A stretch of 64,000 nt of DNA from Semisulcospira habei (taxonomy: Eukaryota > Mollusca > Gastropoda > Semisulcospiridae), in contig BTPG01000003.1 in assembly GCA_036245525.1 (NCBI GenBank), forward strand, positions 189,585,660 to 189,649,659, in the 5' to 3' direction. Of this stretch, positions 21,153 through 31,924 are shown piece by piece. The stretch's first letter is position 1, and every line of letters begins with the position of its first letter. The translations under genes were made by a program, and so were the position numbers. Below the pieces are notes generated by a model. It was not told where the DNA came from. It saw nothing but the letters and a program-made list of their open reading frames with translations, and searched no databases.

Positions 21153-21284
21153 GTCCTGAACACAGGAGCAAGTCAACGTCAGTTTTAGCGTTACATCCTT
21201 GTCGGAGCGCCAGCATTGTTTTGTGAGGAAGAAAACCTTGGAATCAATACATAGCACACTCCGCCCCATCAAAGAACTTCCATC

Positions 21285-21351
21285 TGTAAGAAGCATAGAG
21301 TCTCATGGGCCATTGCAGACTGCAGGGGCTTATGAGAATCTAAGCTTCTTG
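21285..21351. mobile_element. Pal-B degenerate hairpin
   Basis: Arms TAAGAAGCATAGAGTCTCAT and ATGAGAATCTAAGCTTCTTG. Confidence 0.55.
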
Positions 21352-21686
21352 TCGAACACGATCGGCTCCATAGGCTGTTCCTCCAACGAATTGTGTTCCC
21401 TTTTTTGTCGTTCGACACCACAGTGCTAGAGCGGAGCAATAGCGTGAATAAGCTACGGTAAATGTATGTAAAAAAAGAAGAAGAAAAAAGCGTGTATGTT
21501 CTGAGCGCGTTCGCTGCATTTTGTTACAACACAATCAAATTACAATTGATCAATGTTAATGTCCTGAGTGAAGCCAAGACCAGAGCCCCAGTCAGCAAAA
21601 GATCCTCGGTCCCACATCGGCTTTCATAATTTATCTTAACCACGCCAATTTGCTAGAGGAATTTATATTAAAATTGAAAGTGAAAA

Positions 21687-21890
21687 TTAATCTTTTCTCT
21701 GCCAATGGACGCATATTTTGTTATTAAAATCTTCGTTCATTCAGCGAAGCTATGTCCAAGGAGCATTGAAACAAATTGGTCTCCGCAAGAGGCATAGATC
21801 CTCATGAGCCCCCGCAACTGCGGGATCTCATGAGGATCTATACCTCTTGCACTTGGATTGTGTTTAATCTGGTCGGCTGTAAAGGGGTGA
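21687..21890. mobile_element. Pal-B element, core 21785-21850
   Basis: TTAATCTTTTCTCTGCC at the left, GGCTGTAAAGGGGTGAAG at the right. The loop side of the right arm has changed to GGGATCTC. Confidence 0.7.
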
Positions 21891-22189
21891 AGAAACTGAA
21901 CTGGAACTGTTCTTAGGCTTCTTGAGAATTTTTGAAGATCTTTGTCAAAAACGACGTGTTGACGAAAGACAATTTAAAGTTGTAGATAAAACCCTTATTA
22001 GAGAAAAGAAGAACACAGCGTATCCAATCCTATAGTTCCGTCATCTTCAAAACGAAATTATTATCGTATAACCATGCGCGGAAAACCGCTTTTGAGTAAT
22101 ATTTCAACTAATGGAAACGTGTCCAAACACAAGTTGTCGTCTGCATAAATAACTGATTCCTGGTTTAGAACGGGCCAAGGATGTTCATT

Positions 22190-22395
22190 ATAAGAAGAAC
22201 CACAAGAGCATTTGACACAGGCCTGCTTCCAGTTTTCTGTTGACTAGTTCTTGCTGAAAACGGTCTAACCCTTTGGCTGTGGGTAGCGCTTTTTGTCGCG
22301 ATGATTCCTAGGATCATTAAAAGAAAAACCACGAGAGCGTCTGCCACAGGCCTACTGCCAGTTTTCTGTTGACGAGTTCTTGTTGAAAACGTTCT
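22190..22395. repeat. Tandem duplication of about 120 bp
   Basis: CCAGTTTTCTGTTGAC and AGTTCTTG(C/T)TGAAAACG occur twice, each followed by the start of a Pal-C element. Confidence 0.65.
22265..22320. mobile_element. Pal-C, left half only
   Basis: CTAACCCTTTGGCTGTGGG to GTCGCGATGATTCCTAGG, then lost. Confidence 0.6.
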
Positions 22396-22485
22396 AACCC
22401 TGAGGCTGTGGGTATCGCATTTTGTCGCTATGATTCCTGCGGGAATCATCGCGACAAAACGCGCTACCGACAACCAAACGGTTAA
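22394..22485. mobile_element. Pal-C element
   Basis: CTAACCCTGAGGCTGTGGG at the left, CGACAACCAAACGGTTAA at the right. The stem is centred on GATTCCTGCGGGAATC. Confidence 0.75.
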
Positions 22486-22673
22486 TTAAAGGGCATTCAC
22501 TGTCCAGAACAAATTGTGAGGAAAATACACAGCCCGAATCCATGACAGTTATTGCTACACACAAAGATAGTTGGCTTGTCTCCATTTGAAACGCAAACGT
22601 ATTTATTCGAATACGCCGGAATTAAATTTTGTTTACGTGTCGCACGAGTATTCGGTCATTTTGCGCGTTTCTT

Positions 22674-22712
22674 CTGCAAGAGGCATATATTCTCATGAGA
22701 CTCCCTACGCCA
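22674..22712. mobile_element. Pal-B half hairpin
   Basis: A single arm, GCAAGAGGCATATATTCTCA. Confidence 0.45.
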
Positions 22713-22979
22713 AGTGGGTGACATGATTTACAAAGCAATAATGATTCATAACAAAATCGCAAACAAACAAATGTCTCGATGACATACTTCGTGAAAAATC
22801 ACAGGCTTAGTTCGAGAAACGCGTCTTATCGTGATTTGAATCAACGTCCATCTCTTCTGTTAGTAACGAATATATCTAGCGATCAGAAGACATCACTATT
22901 TGTACATTAGCACACGTCGTGAGAACGCATTTCTCGACATAAGCCCGCGCATACATTTCATCAGTCTGAATTATAGCTT

Positions 22980-23093
22980 TCATTAGACATGCAAATGTAA
23001 TATGCATGCTCATAATTATGACCAAGCATTTTGCATAATGCAAAATGCTTGGTCATAATTATCATCATGCATGTTACATCTGCATGACTAATG
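22980..23093. repeat. Foldback repeat
   Basis: Arms TCATTAG...CTAATGA, with a near-perfect inner stem GACCAAGCATTTTGCA/TGCAAAATGCTTGGTC. Confidence 0.8.
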
Positions 23094-23135
23094 AACGCTG
23101 TTCAGTTTTCAAAAAATCGCAAAGTGCTTCGAACC

Positions 23136-23335
23136 TTAACTCATTTAGCCCCAACGCCCTGCAGCAGGAGATGGATCGATCGTGATAATTCAAGGGTAGT
23201 GCCAGATGAGCTTGGCGCCTGAAGGCGCCAAGCTCACCTGGCACTACCCTTGAATTATCATGATAGATCCGTCTCGTACAACTGGTACATAGTCGTTAGA
23301 ATAATACCTAAAAAAATTGGGGTTATTTGGGTTAA
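23136..23335. mobile_element. Pal-A2 element, TTAA to TTAA (200 bp)
   Basis: TTAACTCATTTAGCCCCAAC at the left, GGGGTTATTTGGGTTAA at the right. The hairpin is GAGCTTGGCGCC/GGCGCCAAGCTC. Confidence 0.85.
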
Positions 23336-23759
23336 TACACAATAATGTTGTGAATGTGCTCGCGTTGATCAAAGACAGAGCAATCAGTGATATGGTGCTG
23401 GGGAAAAACAATCTGTACAACATATCTGTTATTTGGTTTATTCGATAACCACCGATTCGTATTCATCATATAACATCATTCGTTGAATCATTTGTGATAA
23501 AAGTGTAACAACTGTACAAAAACCTGAATTCAAATAGCGGCTTGATGCGCTGTATTTAACACACGGAAAGTGTTTATGATTATATATCAGTCAGCCATGC
23601 AGATACACCGTACAAAAAACACACAAAAAGTTAACACAATAGTGAGTGCCCGCTTCGTTTTACCAGCGTAGACTAAGAGGGTGCCTCATAAACTGAAAGA
23701 AGTGCATGCAGAAATTGCACACTGTAGAAAGTCTAGATCAAACTTGAGACTGTCAAGCG

Positions 23760-23962
23760 CTGAACCCATTCAGCTTTGACGACCTACAGCAGGAGATGGG
23801 TCGACCGTGATAATTCAAGGGCAGTGCCAAATTAGCTTGGCGCCTGTCGGCGCCAAGCTAATCTGGCACTGCCCTTGAATTATCTCCTGCAACTGGTGCA
23901 TAGTCATTAGATGACGCCTCCAAAATTTGGGAAATATACGGCCGTCGGGCTGAATGAGTTAA
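23760..23962. mobile_element. Pal-A2 element
   Basis: GAACCCATTCAGC at the left, CGGGCTGAATGAGTTAA at the right. The outer part of the right stem (ATCATGGTCGATCC) has been deleted, so GAATTATC runs straight into TCCTGCAACTGG. Confidence 0.75.
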
Positions 23963-24105
23963 CGTCCCGTTACTATTACTAACCATGCCGCATTGACTGA
24001 AAAGATTTGCAGCCGTGCGTCTTTTCTGCCAGTCGGTTTTCGTCAGTGGCAATCACTACGGGGTTACAATGCTAGAAAATTACCAGCAAAGCCGAAAGAA
24101 ACACG

Positions 24106-24196
24106 TAACCCTTTGCGTGTCGCTAGCGGTTTTTGTCGCGATGATTCCTACAGGAATCATCGCGACAAAATCCGCTACCGACACGCAAAGGGTTAA
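24106..24196. mobile_element. Pal-C element (about 91 bp), near-perfect palindrome
   Basis: TAACCCTTTGCGTGTCG at the left, CGACACGCAAAGGGTTAA at the right. The stem is GTCGCGATGATTCCTACAGG and beyond. Compensated GCGTG/CACGC replaces the usual GGCTG/CAGCC. Confidence 0.8.
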
Positions 24197-24327
24197 AAAA
24201 AAAACTGGAACAAAACAAGGCGCGTTTCTGTCTGTGCCCAGTGGTTATTTTCCTTACACAAGTTGTCGGTCGCAGTGAATAATGCAAAATAAAGTGTTCG
24301 ACAATCTAACAATTCAAAGTACACGAC

Positions 24328-24405
24328 TTAACACATTCCAGACATGCCGCATTTGAATACGCCGCGTTGTTTTCCCCATATCCAGATGCGACACGTCTGG
24401 AATGC
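24328..24405. mobile_element. Pal-D element, left TTAA intact
   Basis: TTAACACATTCCAGACATGC pairs with GCGACACGTCTGGAATGC; the centre is diverged (GTTGTTTTCCCC). Confidence 0.6.
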
Positions 24406-24892
24406 ATCGTCTCCGTCCCTAAAGGTGGCTTTTCCGATGACTATACCCCAACATACCACCACAGGGGGAGGGAATCGAAGAATTTCTTTGAAGAGTTTTG
24501 TGCCCCTGACTGGATATAAAGCGTCAACAGGACATGTCCCATTTCCGCGCGGAGCCAGTCAATGGCACGGAAATCTTTGATTGTAAAATATTCGATTTCC
24601 GTCCCCTGTGACCCCACAGAAAAGACAATGCCAGGGGGCGTAACTTGTGAAGGATCCTGGACCATGTTCTTTCCTGACACGATATTAAATTTAAAGATTA
24701 CTATCGAATGAAATACTAATCTCGTCTATTGAAGAAGCAGCAGTAACTCACTAACTGTCAATACACTTCGAAGAAATACGACTAAACCACAGCTTAAAGT
24801 CTAACTAGTCTGGCATAAATAAAAGTGAGAATTAGTGATGAAGATGTTGAAACCAGTCGATCCCGGCATCCACTATCCCCGTTGAACTCGAG

Positions 24893-25112
24893 AGTTAACA
24901 AGACATTCATGCTTCAAGACACCACAACAAGAGACGAAATTTCAATGATAGTTCAAGGGCAGTGCCAGATTAGCTTGGCGCCTTCCAAGGCGCCGAGCTA
25001 ATCTGGCACTATCCTAGAACTATCAAGGCCGGTCCATCTCCCCGGCTCAGACAGTACATAGTCTTCAATACGCAACCAAAACTTAGTTATGAATTAGCCA
25101 AGTCATTAAATT
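24893..25112. mobile_element. Pal-A element, degenerate ends
   Basis: Starts GTTAACAAGACATTC and ends near AAGTCATTAA. The hairpin around GGCGCCTTCCAAGGCGCC is intact in its centre. Confidence 0.65.
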
Positions 25113-25117
25113 TTATG

Positions 25118-25440
25118 GCAGTATCGCCCTAGCGAGGCAAAAGACGGTTAGTCCGTTAATTAAGCAAGATTTTCATTGTAGCTCTTTAACTCATTCTACC
25201 CCAGACACACCACAGGAAGATAACGATCGACCATGATAGTTCAAGGGTGATGCCAGAATAGCTTGGCGCCTATGGGCGCCAAGCTATTCTGGCATCACCC
25301 TTGAACTATCATGGTCGATCTGTGTCCTGCACTGCAATGCAGTCTTCAGAGGACAACGGCAAAATTTAAGGATTTCGGTGTTGGGGTAGAAGGAGTTTAA
25401 AAAAATGGGCTCACCGCAAGTCTGTTGCCAAATTCTTGAT
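25118..25440. repeat. Pal-G copy interrupted by a Pal-A3 element
   Basis: The left arm GGCAAAAGACGG ... GCAAGATTTTCATTGTAG stops at TTAA (25186). After the Pal-A3 insert the other, degenerate arm resumes with AAAAAAATGGGCTC ... GTCTGTTGCCAAATTC. Confidence 0.5.
25186..25400. mobile_element. Pal-A3 element, TTAA to TTAA (215 bp)
   Basis: TTAACTCATTCTACCCC at the left, GGGGTAGAAGGAGTTTAA at the right. Hairpin arms exceed 40 nt, from GATCGACCATGATAGTTC inward to GGCGCC. Both ends coincide with TTAA. Confidence 0.85.
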
Positions 25441-25624
25441 GAAGGCACAGTAGCCTCTGAAATTTCTTTTAATCAGTCACATTCGATTTAAGCAAAAAAA
25501 GTGTCTAGCGACACCCTGACTAAAACTAAATTTTATTACTATCTAAAAATATTACCAGCAAAACGCACCCTTTTCACTGCCAGAGACAAATATAAGTATC
25601 GTCTGTTAGGAACGAAGTAAGAAT

Positions 25625-25740
25625 TTTGGGTATGAATCGACCGTGATGATCGTAGGGTAGTGTCTGATCAGCTTGGCACCTCTCCGGATTCAAAAGCTGA
25701 CCAAGGCACTACCTACCGCTGACGCTACCACAGTCAAGCT
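25625..25740. mobile_element. Degenerate Pal-A remnant
   Basis: GAATCGACCGTGATGATC and AGTGTCTGATCAGCTTGGC with a poorly matched second arm. Confidence 0.4.
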
Positions 25741-25798
25741 GTAGCTAGGCTGGTAGGTATTCAAAAATAGAGTGTACGGATGAAAGAGAAGTGGTATA

Positions 25799-25879
25799 TA
25801 CTGACGAGCAAAAGAAATGCGACACTTCAGTGTTTCCGATGATTCCAAAAATGTCGCATTTTTTTTTTGCTCGTCAGTA
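25799..25879. mobile_element. Pal-E, Tc1-type MITE (81 bp) with TA duplication
   Basis: TACTGACGAGCAAAAGAAAT at the left and its complement at the right, flanked by TA on both sides. The terminal repeat is a close relative of the Tc1 transposon end at 49,347 (TACTGATCAACAAAAGAAAC). Confidence 0.8.
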
Positions 25880-25880
25880 T

Positions 25881-26552
25881 AACTGCGTGTGTCGGGCGAT
25901 GGGCTACACGTTGCCCGTACGTCAGCACAGGCCAGCCTATGTATAGCCTGGTACCCTGGAGCCATTAGGACTGACGGCTCTATCATTCCTGATCGCGTTA
26001 GTGCTTGAATTTACACGGATTTGTAAAGAAAAACCACTTCGTCGGTATAATTGCGTGTGTCGGGCAATGGGCTACACGTTGCCGTTTGTACGTCAGCACA
26101 GGCCAGCTTATGTATAGCCTGGTACCCTGGAGCCATTAGGACTGACGGCTCTATCATTCGTGATCGCGCTAGTGCTGAATTTACACGGATTTGTAAAGAA
26201 AAATCACCTGGTCGGTATAATTGCGTGTGTCGGGCGATGGGCTACACGTTGCCGTTTGTACGTCAGCACAGGCCAGCCTATGTATAGCCTGGTACACTGG
26301 AGCCATTAGGACTGACGGCTCTATCATTCGTGATCGCGCTAGTGCTGAATTTACACGGATTTGTAAAGAAAAACCACCTGGTCGGTATAATTGCGTGTGT
26401 CGGGCGATGGGCTACACGTTGCCGTTTGTACGTCAGCACAGGCCAGCCTATGTATAGCCTGGTACACTGGAGCCATTAGGACTGACGGCTCTATCATTCG
26501 TGATCGCGCTAGTGCTGAATTTACACGGATTTGTAAAGAAAAACCACCTGGT
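25881..26552. repeat. 170-bp tandem array, four units
   Basis: Units start at about 25,881, 26,049, 26,219 and 26,389. Units 2-4 are nearly identical, unit 1 is 168 bp with a few changes and unit 4 stops short. A unit includes GATGGGCTACACGTTGCC, ACGTCAGCACAGGCCAGC and GCCATTAGGACTGACGGC. The array starts immediately after the Pal-E right end and stops at a Pal-F palindrome. Because 170 is not a multiple of three, the repeating open frames shift in each unit and do not look coding. Confidence 0.9.
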
Positions 26553-26620
26553 AAGCAAAAGGTCCTCGGGCCGACGTCAGCCGTCGCTGACGTCGGCCAG
26601 AGGACCTTTTGCTCACCGGG
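26546..26620. repeat. Pal-F palindrome at the end of the 170-bp array
   Basis: CCTGGTAAGCAAAAGG pairs with CCTTTTGCTCACCGGG; the centre is GACGTCAGCCGTCGCTGACG. Confidence 0.75.
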
Positions 26621-26925
26621 AATCCCCGTGGGTGCCAGATATTACAGCCGATGCTGTGGCAATAATAGGAATGAACTGTAATCATGAACATACAGACAGC
26701 ATCAAAAGGAATGTTCAGGAACAGAAGTATGTGAGTACACATTTCATTTGCGCTGATTTAGCACGGATAATATCTTGGAATGAAAAATCTAGACTAAAGT
26801 AAGCACTATTACACACAGATAATAATATATAACACATATCAAGAAAATAAGTCCGTCAATCGTTGGTCCTTCGTTTTTGAAACAAACAGTACATTAAAGT
26901 CTACCCCCCTCTCTCCCCCCCCCCC

Positions 26926-26965
<40 letters not shown>

Positions 26966-27223
26966 TAAGGAAAGAAGAAGAAGTAAACAACAAAATAAAT
27001 AAATAACTAAATAAATAAAATAAATAAATAAATAAATAACCCTCCATCCATCTTTTGAGTTGTGTGAAAAGTACAGATAAATAAATGAAATTAAGGTCAA
27101 CCGTTTGAAAGTGGAACAGCTCGTATCACGCCATGAAGCTTGTATAACATTGGTCATTGCTGCCTGCGTTGAAAACTCTGAAATACAACACATCGTACAT
27201 TTCCAGTCAAAACCACATACGCT
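26621..27223. other. No gene; low-complexity tract at 26,905-27,045
   Basis: A C-run followed by a long A-run and AAATAAATA repeats. The minus-strand open frame over it is compositional. Confidence 0.5.
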
Positions 27224-27446
27224 TTAACCCATATCATACTGAGGCTAAAAGCTTCAAATTTGTACACTGCCATATGCAAGCTACATTATAGTATCTACAG
27301 ATAAGGATATAGACCAATGGCTTTAGTTCAAGGGTGGTGCCATAATAGCTTGGCGCCTAGAGGCGCCAAGCTATTCTGGCACTACCCTTGAACTATTTTA
27401 GTCAAACGTATTCACACACTGGTGTATTCCGAATGATAAGGGTTAA
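27224..27446. mobile_element. Pal-A4 element, complete (223 bp)
   Basis: TTAACCCATATCATACTGAG at the left, CGAATGATAAGGGTTAA at the right. The hairpin is around GGCGCCTAGAGGCGCC. It is the best full-length reference for the copy interrupted by the LINE at 36.3-38.3 kb. Confidence 0.85.
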
Positions 27447-27499
27447 AGTGAATCGTTTTTCGAGTACTCATAGACAGCGCCCTGAAAGCCTCGTCCGTA

Positions 27500-27612
27500 A
27501 AGCAACAGGAGCTCGGGCCCGCGTCAGCCGTAACACGGCTGTGTCAGGGCCAGAGGCTGGTTGCATGAGTGAGTTGAGTCACGGCCGACGCCAGCCCGAT
27601 GACTTTTCGCTG
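27500..27612. repeat. Degenerate Pal-F-like palindrome
   Basis: AAAGCAACAGGAGCTCGGGC at the left and GCCCGATGACTTTTCGCT at the right, with weaker pairing inside. Confidence 0.4.
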
Positions 27613-28059
27613 TGTGGGTCACCCTCATTCCCTAATGACAAGTAAGAAAGTTTTGTTTCAAGGCGGGAGCAATAACAGCTCAAAATGGATTCGCCGTCGA
27701 AGAGCCTGTTTAAATACTGATAGACACAGCCATCACTTCGGTCAAGGGTGACAACTGTAGTCAATGGTAACAGATATAGATCTTTAATTTTCGAGAGCAA
27801 AGACATCGACTCAGGCTCCGTCCGCTAAACCATGGGGACTGGATAATCAAATAATAAAATATGTGTGTGGAGTATCTATGGCAAAGCACTAGCCTACGTA
27901 CAAGTCGCTAGAGACGGAACCACCGTGACGAATCAAGAGAGTTGCTTGATGGGTGTGACGATTGTCGTTTCTTCATCTAGCCGATTACACATAAATCTAC
28001 AACAGTACAGGGATGTAAGAAAAAGAAGAAGAAAATCAAACAAGCAAAAAAGCCAACGC

Positions 28060-28290
28060 TTTTGCTGGCTCTTAATAGGCGGTATCTCTGACGAAAGCAG
28101 CTGTGCTTCGTCAGCAATTGACGTCACAGCGTTTTTCACATAATAGGCGTCAGAGTATGAGGTCACACAGGCGCTGGGATACGTCATAATTGATTCACAT
28201 GCTGCACTGCGTATGACGTCAATTTATGACGTACCGTGCCGTCAAAGTATGACGTACCACCGCTGCTTGTGTTTGAGACAGTGGCAAATA
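28060..28290. mobile_element. H element, CRE-rich, copy 2
   Basis: Ends TCTCTGACGAAAGCAGCTG and GTTTGAGACAGTGGCAAATA match copy 1. Inside are TTGACGTCAC, TATGACGTCAAT and several GACGT words. Confidence 0.55.
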
Positions 28291-28638
28291 AAGGCTTGCA
28301 TTATCCACTGACTACATCACGCAATACAATAAAATCGAGCGTCCAACCGTGGCATCCTCTGAGTAACTTGCAAGGCGTCACACAGAGAGAATGTACGAAG
28401 TTTAGGAAAGATCTTTGGTCCGAAGAGTGCATGAGATCAAGCTTGTACTGTGCCTCTTTTCTACTCAGTAGAAACGTGCAAAAGAAGAAGAAACTCCAAA
28501 ATTCATCCAAGCTTGAAGAAAGGGCGAGCAGAGAAGAGACGAGTGTCCGAAGACATGTAGAACCACCGGCAGATCAGTTGTCATGAAACTTTCGCCTTCA
28601 GTCTGGAGCCTGAAACAGAAGAAAGAGAGATATCTTTA

Positions 28639-28851
28639 TTAACTCATTCAGCCCCGACACAGCACAACAAGATAGGGATCGACCATGATGGTTCAAGGGT
28701 GGTGCCAGAATAGCTTGGCGCCAATAGGCGCCAAGCTATTCTGGCACCACCCTCGAACCATCATGGTCGGTCTGTCTTCTGAATGGTAATACAGTCTTCA
28801 GAGGACAAATCCATAGTTTGGGGATTTCGATTTTGGGGCACAACGGGCTAA
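28639..28851. mobile_element. Pal-A3 element
   Basis: TTAACTCATTCAGCCCCGAC at the left; the right end reads GGGGCACAACGGGCTAA, so the terminal TTAA has one change. The hairpin is around GGCGCCAATAGGCGCC. Confidence 0.8.
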
Positions 28852-28983
28852 GCGAAACCAACAAAAGAAAGACAAATTTAAGTAAAGATAAATTGTACTT
28901 CATATATACACACTGTGTATGAATCGCCATAAAAAAAAAACAAATTACACAACGCTGCAATGCGGTATGAACGAGAGGGTGTA

Positions 28984-29086
28984 GGTACTGGCGAGCAAAA
29001 GAAATGCGACATTTTCGGAACCATTGGAAACACTTTTGTGTTTCCGATGGTTCCGAAAATGTTGCATTACTTTTGCTCGTCAGTAT
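28984..29086. mobile_element. Pal-E, Tc1-type MITE
   Basis: TACTGGCGAGCAAAAGAAAT at the left and CTTTTGCTCGTCAGTA at the right. The long stem is TTCGGAACCATTGGAAACAC with its complement. Confidence 0.75.
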
Positions 29087-29531
29087 GCATTTAGTACCCC
29101 TAACCACCGCCCGGTTTGTTTGATTTTTCAGTTGCACATACTTCCTCTGAAAATCTTCCTACGCCACTGTACGGGAATCACACGAGAAATCAATCAATCA
29201 TCTTTAACGCCCTATTAATTAGCCTCATAAAGTTTTCATGCACACAATCTACTGACGCTTTATTAATTGACGCTTAACACGTGTCACGTGCGCAAGTCAC
29301 ACATAATTTAGATACAATAATGGTGTTCGCATAAAACCTCGTAACTAGCAATTATGTGGTAAAAAAGGGGGAAAAAGTTAACATTTTGGTGAAAATATGC
29401 GATACGAGGCTTTGTCAACATGGCGGTTATTGGATATTTCCTGATGAGTCACAGTGTTATACATTTCGTCAGAGAATGGGAAGTAAAAAATTAAAACCCC
29501 AACAAAATATGATTTCGCGCCAAAATGTCAC
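29087..29531. other. No gene recognised
   Basis: Nothing recognisable in this stretch. Confidence 0.3.
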
Positions 29532-29745
29532 TTAACCCCCTCACTGCCAATGGTCGCAGAATGTGTGTCTGAAGTTTGTCTTACTTTTAAGTACCAGAGA
29601 CCCACGCGTTCAAGAACACGGATGCAAAGTGGTACCCTCAAGAGGCATAGATCCTCATGAGACCCCGCAACTGCGGGGTCTCATGAGGATTTATGCCTCT
29701 TGCAGTTGGATAGTGTTTACTTTTCATCGGCAATGAAGGGGTTAA
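29532..29745. mobile_element. Pal-B element, complete (214 bp)
   Basis: TTAACCCCCTCACTGCC at the left, GGCAATGAAGGGGTTAA at the right. The loop side is GAGACCCCGCAACTGCGGGG, changed on both arms so pairing is kept. Confidence 0.85.
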
Positions 29746-29835
29746 GAGGTTGCACGCGAACTCCATCGACGATGTCATGAACAATAAAGTCTGTATTTCA
29801 TCCTTGCATGTTGAAAGTAAGCTCGTCCAGTACCT

Positions 29836-29905
29836 CTGCCGTCATTTGGCAAAAGCCAGTGTGTCCATCTTAGCGAGAGAAACGCGAGAGTTTCACTGTA
29901 TGAAA
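29836..29905. repeat. Pal-G half copy
   Basis: CTGCCGTCATTTGGCAAAAG and AGCGAGAGAAACGCGAGAG; the other arm is absent. Confidence 0.4.
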
Positions 29906-30197
29906 AAGAAAATGTCGCCTATGACAGCAGACCTTACCGAGGCGTCGTCTACTGGGGGCAATCCTGGACTACAAGAACATTTACTGTTTTCACGCAGACT
30001 GTGTTCAAGCAATCTTCGTTAATTCAACACGTAATTGAGCCCCCCCCCACCTCCCCCCCCGTATATGCAAGCTTACCAGCCTGGAATTCCATGGCATTAG
30101 CACAGCATTCTCAGAATTGAATGAAAAATTACTTCCCTTGGAGCTAATCTGATTGAGTGCATTTTTGGGCTTTGAGCGACGCCTTTGTTAAAAGTAA

Positions 30198-30340
<143 letters not shown>

Positions 30341-30404
30341 CCCGGGAACAAGGCTTCGAAGTTTAATTCAACACGCAATTGAACATCCCCCCCCCCACCC
30401 CACC

Positions 30405-30472
30405 CCAAGGATCTATACCTCTTGCAGTTCTTGGTGTTCACTGGCAAATTTTCTCGGCACTGAACGGGTTAA
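30405..30472. mobile_element. Pal-B right half
   Basis: It starts inside the right arm (AAGGATCTATACCTCTTGC) directly after a C-run and ends GGCACTGAACGGGTTAA. Confidence 0.65.
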
Positions 30473-30754
30473 GACCACCTCGCCATGCATGGTGGAAAAG
30501 TTGTAATAATTTATACGAGAGTGCTGTCAGCTATTACATTTCGGTCGAAAAATCAAACACCCGCTAAACACGCGGTCTATCCCGTTGACATATTATCAAA
30601 TGCATGTTCTAAAACATACGCAAACACGCAATCTATGATGGCTTATGCTTTCGCTGAGCACACAGTCTCTCGTGATACATCAAACTACTTGCGCGGTAAA
30701 CACACACACCCGCTAAGCAACAGATCATTGCGCTTACGACGGCCGGTCGCAGGG

Positions 30755-30798
30755 AGCAAAAGGTTAACGGGCCGACGTCGGCCCGTTAACCTTTTGCT
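30755..30798. repeat. Perfect 44-bp palindrome (Pal-F type)
   Basis: AGCAAAAGGTTAACGGGCC followed by GAC and the exact reverse complement with no spacer. Confidence 0.9.
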
Positions 30799-31033
30799 TC
30801 CTAAGGCGGCATTGCGGCCGATGCTATATTTTCACTGTTTGCACATTTTCCGTCGATCGCCGCTGCAACTACGAAGTGTGTACACGCCGCACACCGCAGA
30901 TCAATATAGGCGGTCGCAGGCGCTGAGAGTTGGATAATGACATTATCTCTCTAGATCTGTCACTGTCAGTAAAGTTCAGACATAGCCAAGAGCTCTAGAG
31001 GAACCTAGAGGCGCCTGTGGTTAGGTGGTCATC

Positions 31034-31105
31034 TGCAAGAAACATAGATCCTAGATCCTCATAAACCCCTGCATCCGCAGGGGTTAAAAAATCTATGTGT
31101 CTTGC
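31034..31105. mobile_element. Pal-B hairpin with a small internal duplication
   Basis: ATAGATCCTAGATCCTCATA duplicates ATCCTAG in the left arm only. Right arm AATCTATGTGTCTTGC. Confidence 0.6.
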
Positions 31106-31244
31106 TGGCATAGCTGGACCCAATGCACATCTTGTGACGCGATTCGCGTTGAAGTCGACGACTGGTTAGAAGGTTTTAGAAAGTTAGATTTTGGAATTTG
31201 CGTTCTTTTGTGTTCCTTTGTTTAGTTGAGGTGTATGATTTCTT

Positions 31245-31645
31245 AAATTATAGCACCATTACGCGTAAATGTGAAGACACATTTCAGCACCGTTTGTGCT
31301 CATTATGCCTTGCCGACTCAGATAATGAACTTTAAGGCAGTTTGGACATGCAGCAAACACACATGCGTAATCGCACTTATTTTTTCTTTGCAGCCGATAG
31401 CATGTCAATCTATTTTTTAGCTGTTTCTCGTACTGATACAGTTGTATTTATAGAACGGAGTAGAGTCGTTTTCAGGTTACTGGATATTACGACGACCTAT
31501 GCTGAACTGGACTTCCATTGTGTCTAAATGAACCATAGCTGGACCTGTGCGTAGCGTGTCGTAACCGTCTGTTACAAAAGTGTATTATCTGAACAGTCAC
31601 GGCGGTAGTGGGCCTTTAAAGCGACCTACTCGAGGCAGTAAAGGG
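31245..31645 (+). repeat. Dispersed repeat K, copy 1
   Basis: It matches 42,450-42,840 in inverted orientation (ATTTTTTAGCTGTTTCTCGTAC; GTCTAAATGAACCA; CACATTTCAGCAC; GCAGTTTGGACATGCAGCAAA). Its right end is GGCAGTAAAGGGTTAA. Not classified. Confidence 0.6.
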
Positions 31646-31731
31646 TTAATATTTCGCAAACCTCCTTTATACATGTTCATATTATGTAATACAATAAGGC
31701 TGGACAAAAGGGTGGACTTAAATTAACCTTT

Positions 31732-31924
31732 TTAACCCCAAGGTCCCATTTCTCAAAATTTGGAGATGTTTCCTAACGACTATGTACCAGTTGCCTGCAT
31801 GGTAATTCAAGGGTAGTGCCAGATTAGCTTGGCGCCTTCAGGCGCCAAGCTAATCTGGCACTACCCTTGAATTATCATGGTCAAGCCATCTCCTGCTGTG
31901 GGGATCCGGGGCTAAAAGGGTTAA
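31732..31924. mobile_element. Pal-A2 element, TTAA to TTAA (193 bp)
   Basis: TTAACCCCAAGGTCCC at the left, CGGGGCTAAAAGGGTTAA at the right. The hairpin is long and near-perfect around GGCGCCTTCAGGCGCC. Confidence 0.85.

Noticed and set aside
25799..25879. CTGACGAG ... GAAA in Pal-E as a hammerhead ribozyme core
   Set aside because: The string is part of the Tc1 terminal repeat; stems II and III cannot be formed around it. I also read the 170-bp and 376-bp units by eye for CTGANGA and found no match.
26051..26681. Repeating open frames (MRVSGDGLHVAVCTSAQASL...) in the 170-bp array
   Set aside because: The unit is 170 bp, not a multiple of three, so each copy is read in a different frame and the proteins overlap only by repetition. 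No ribosome or splice context.
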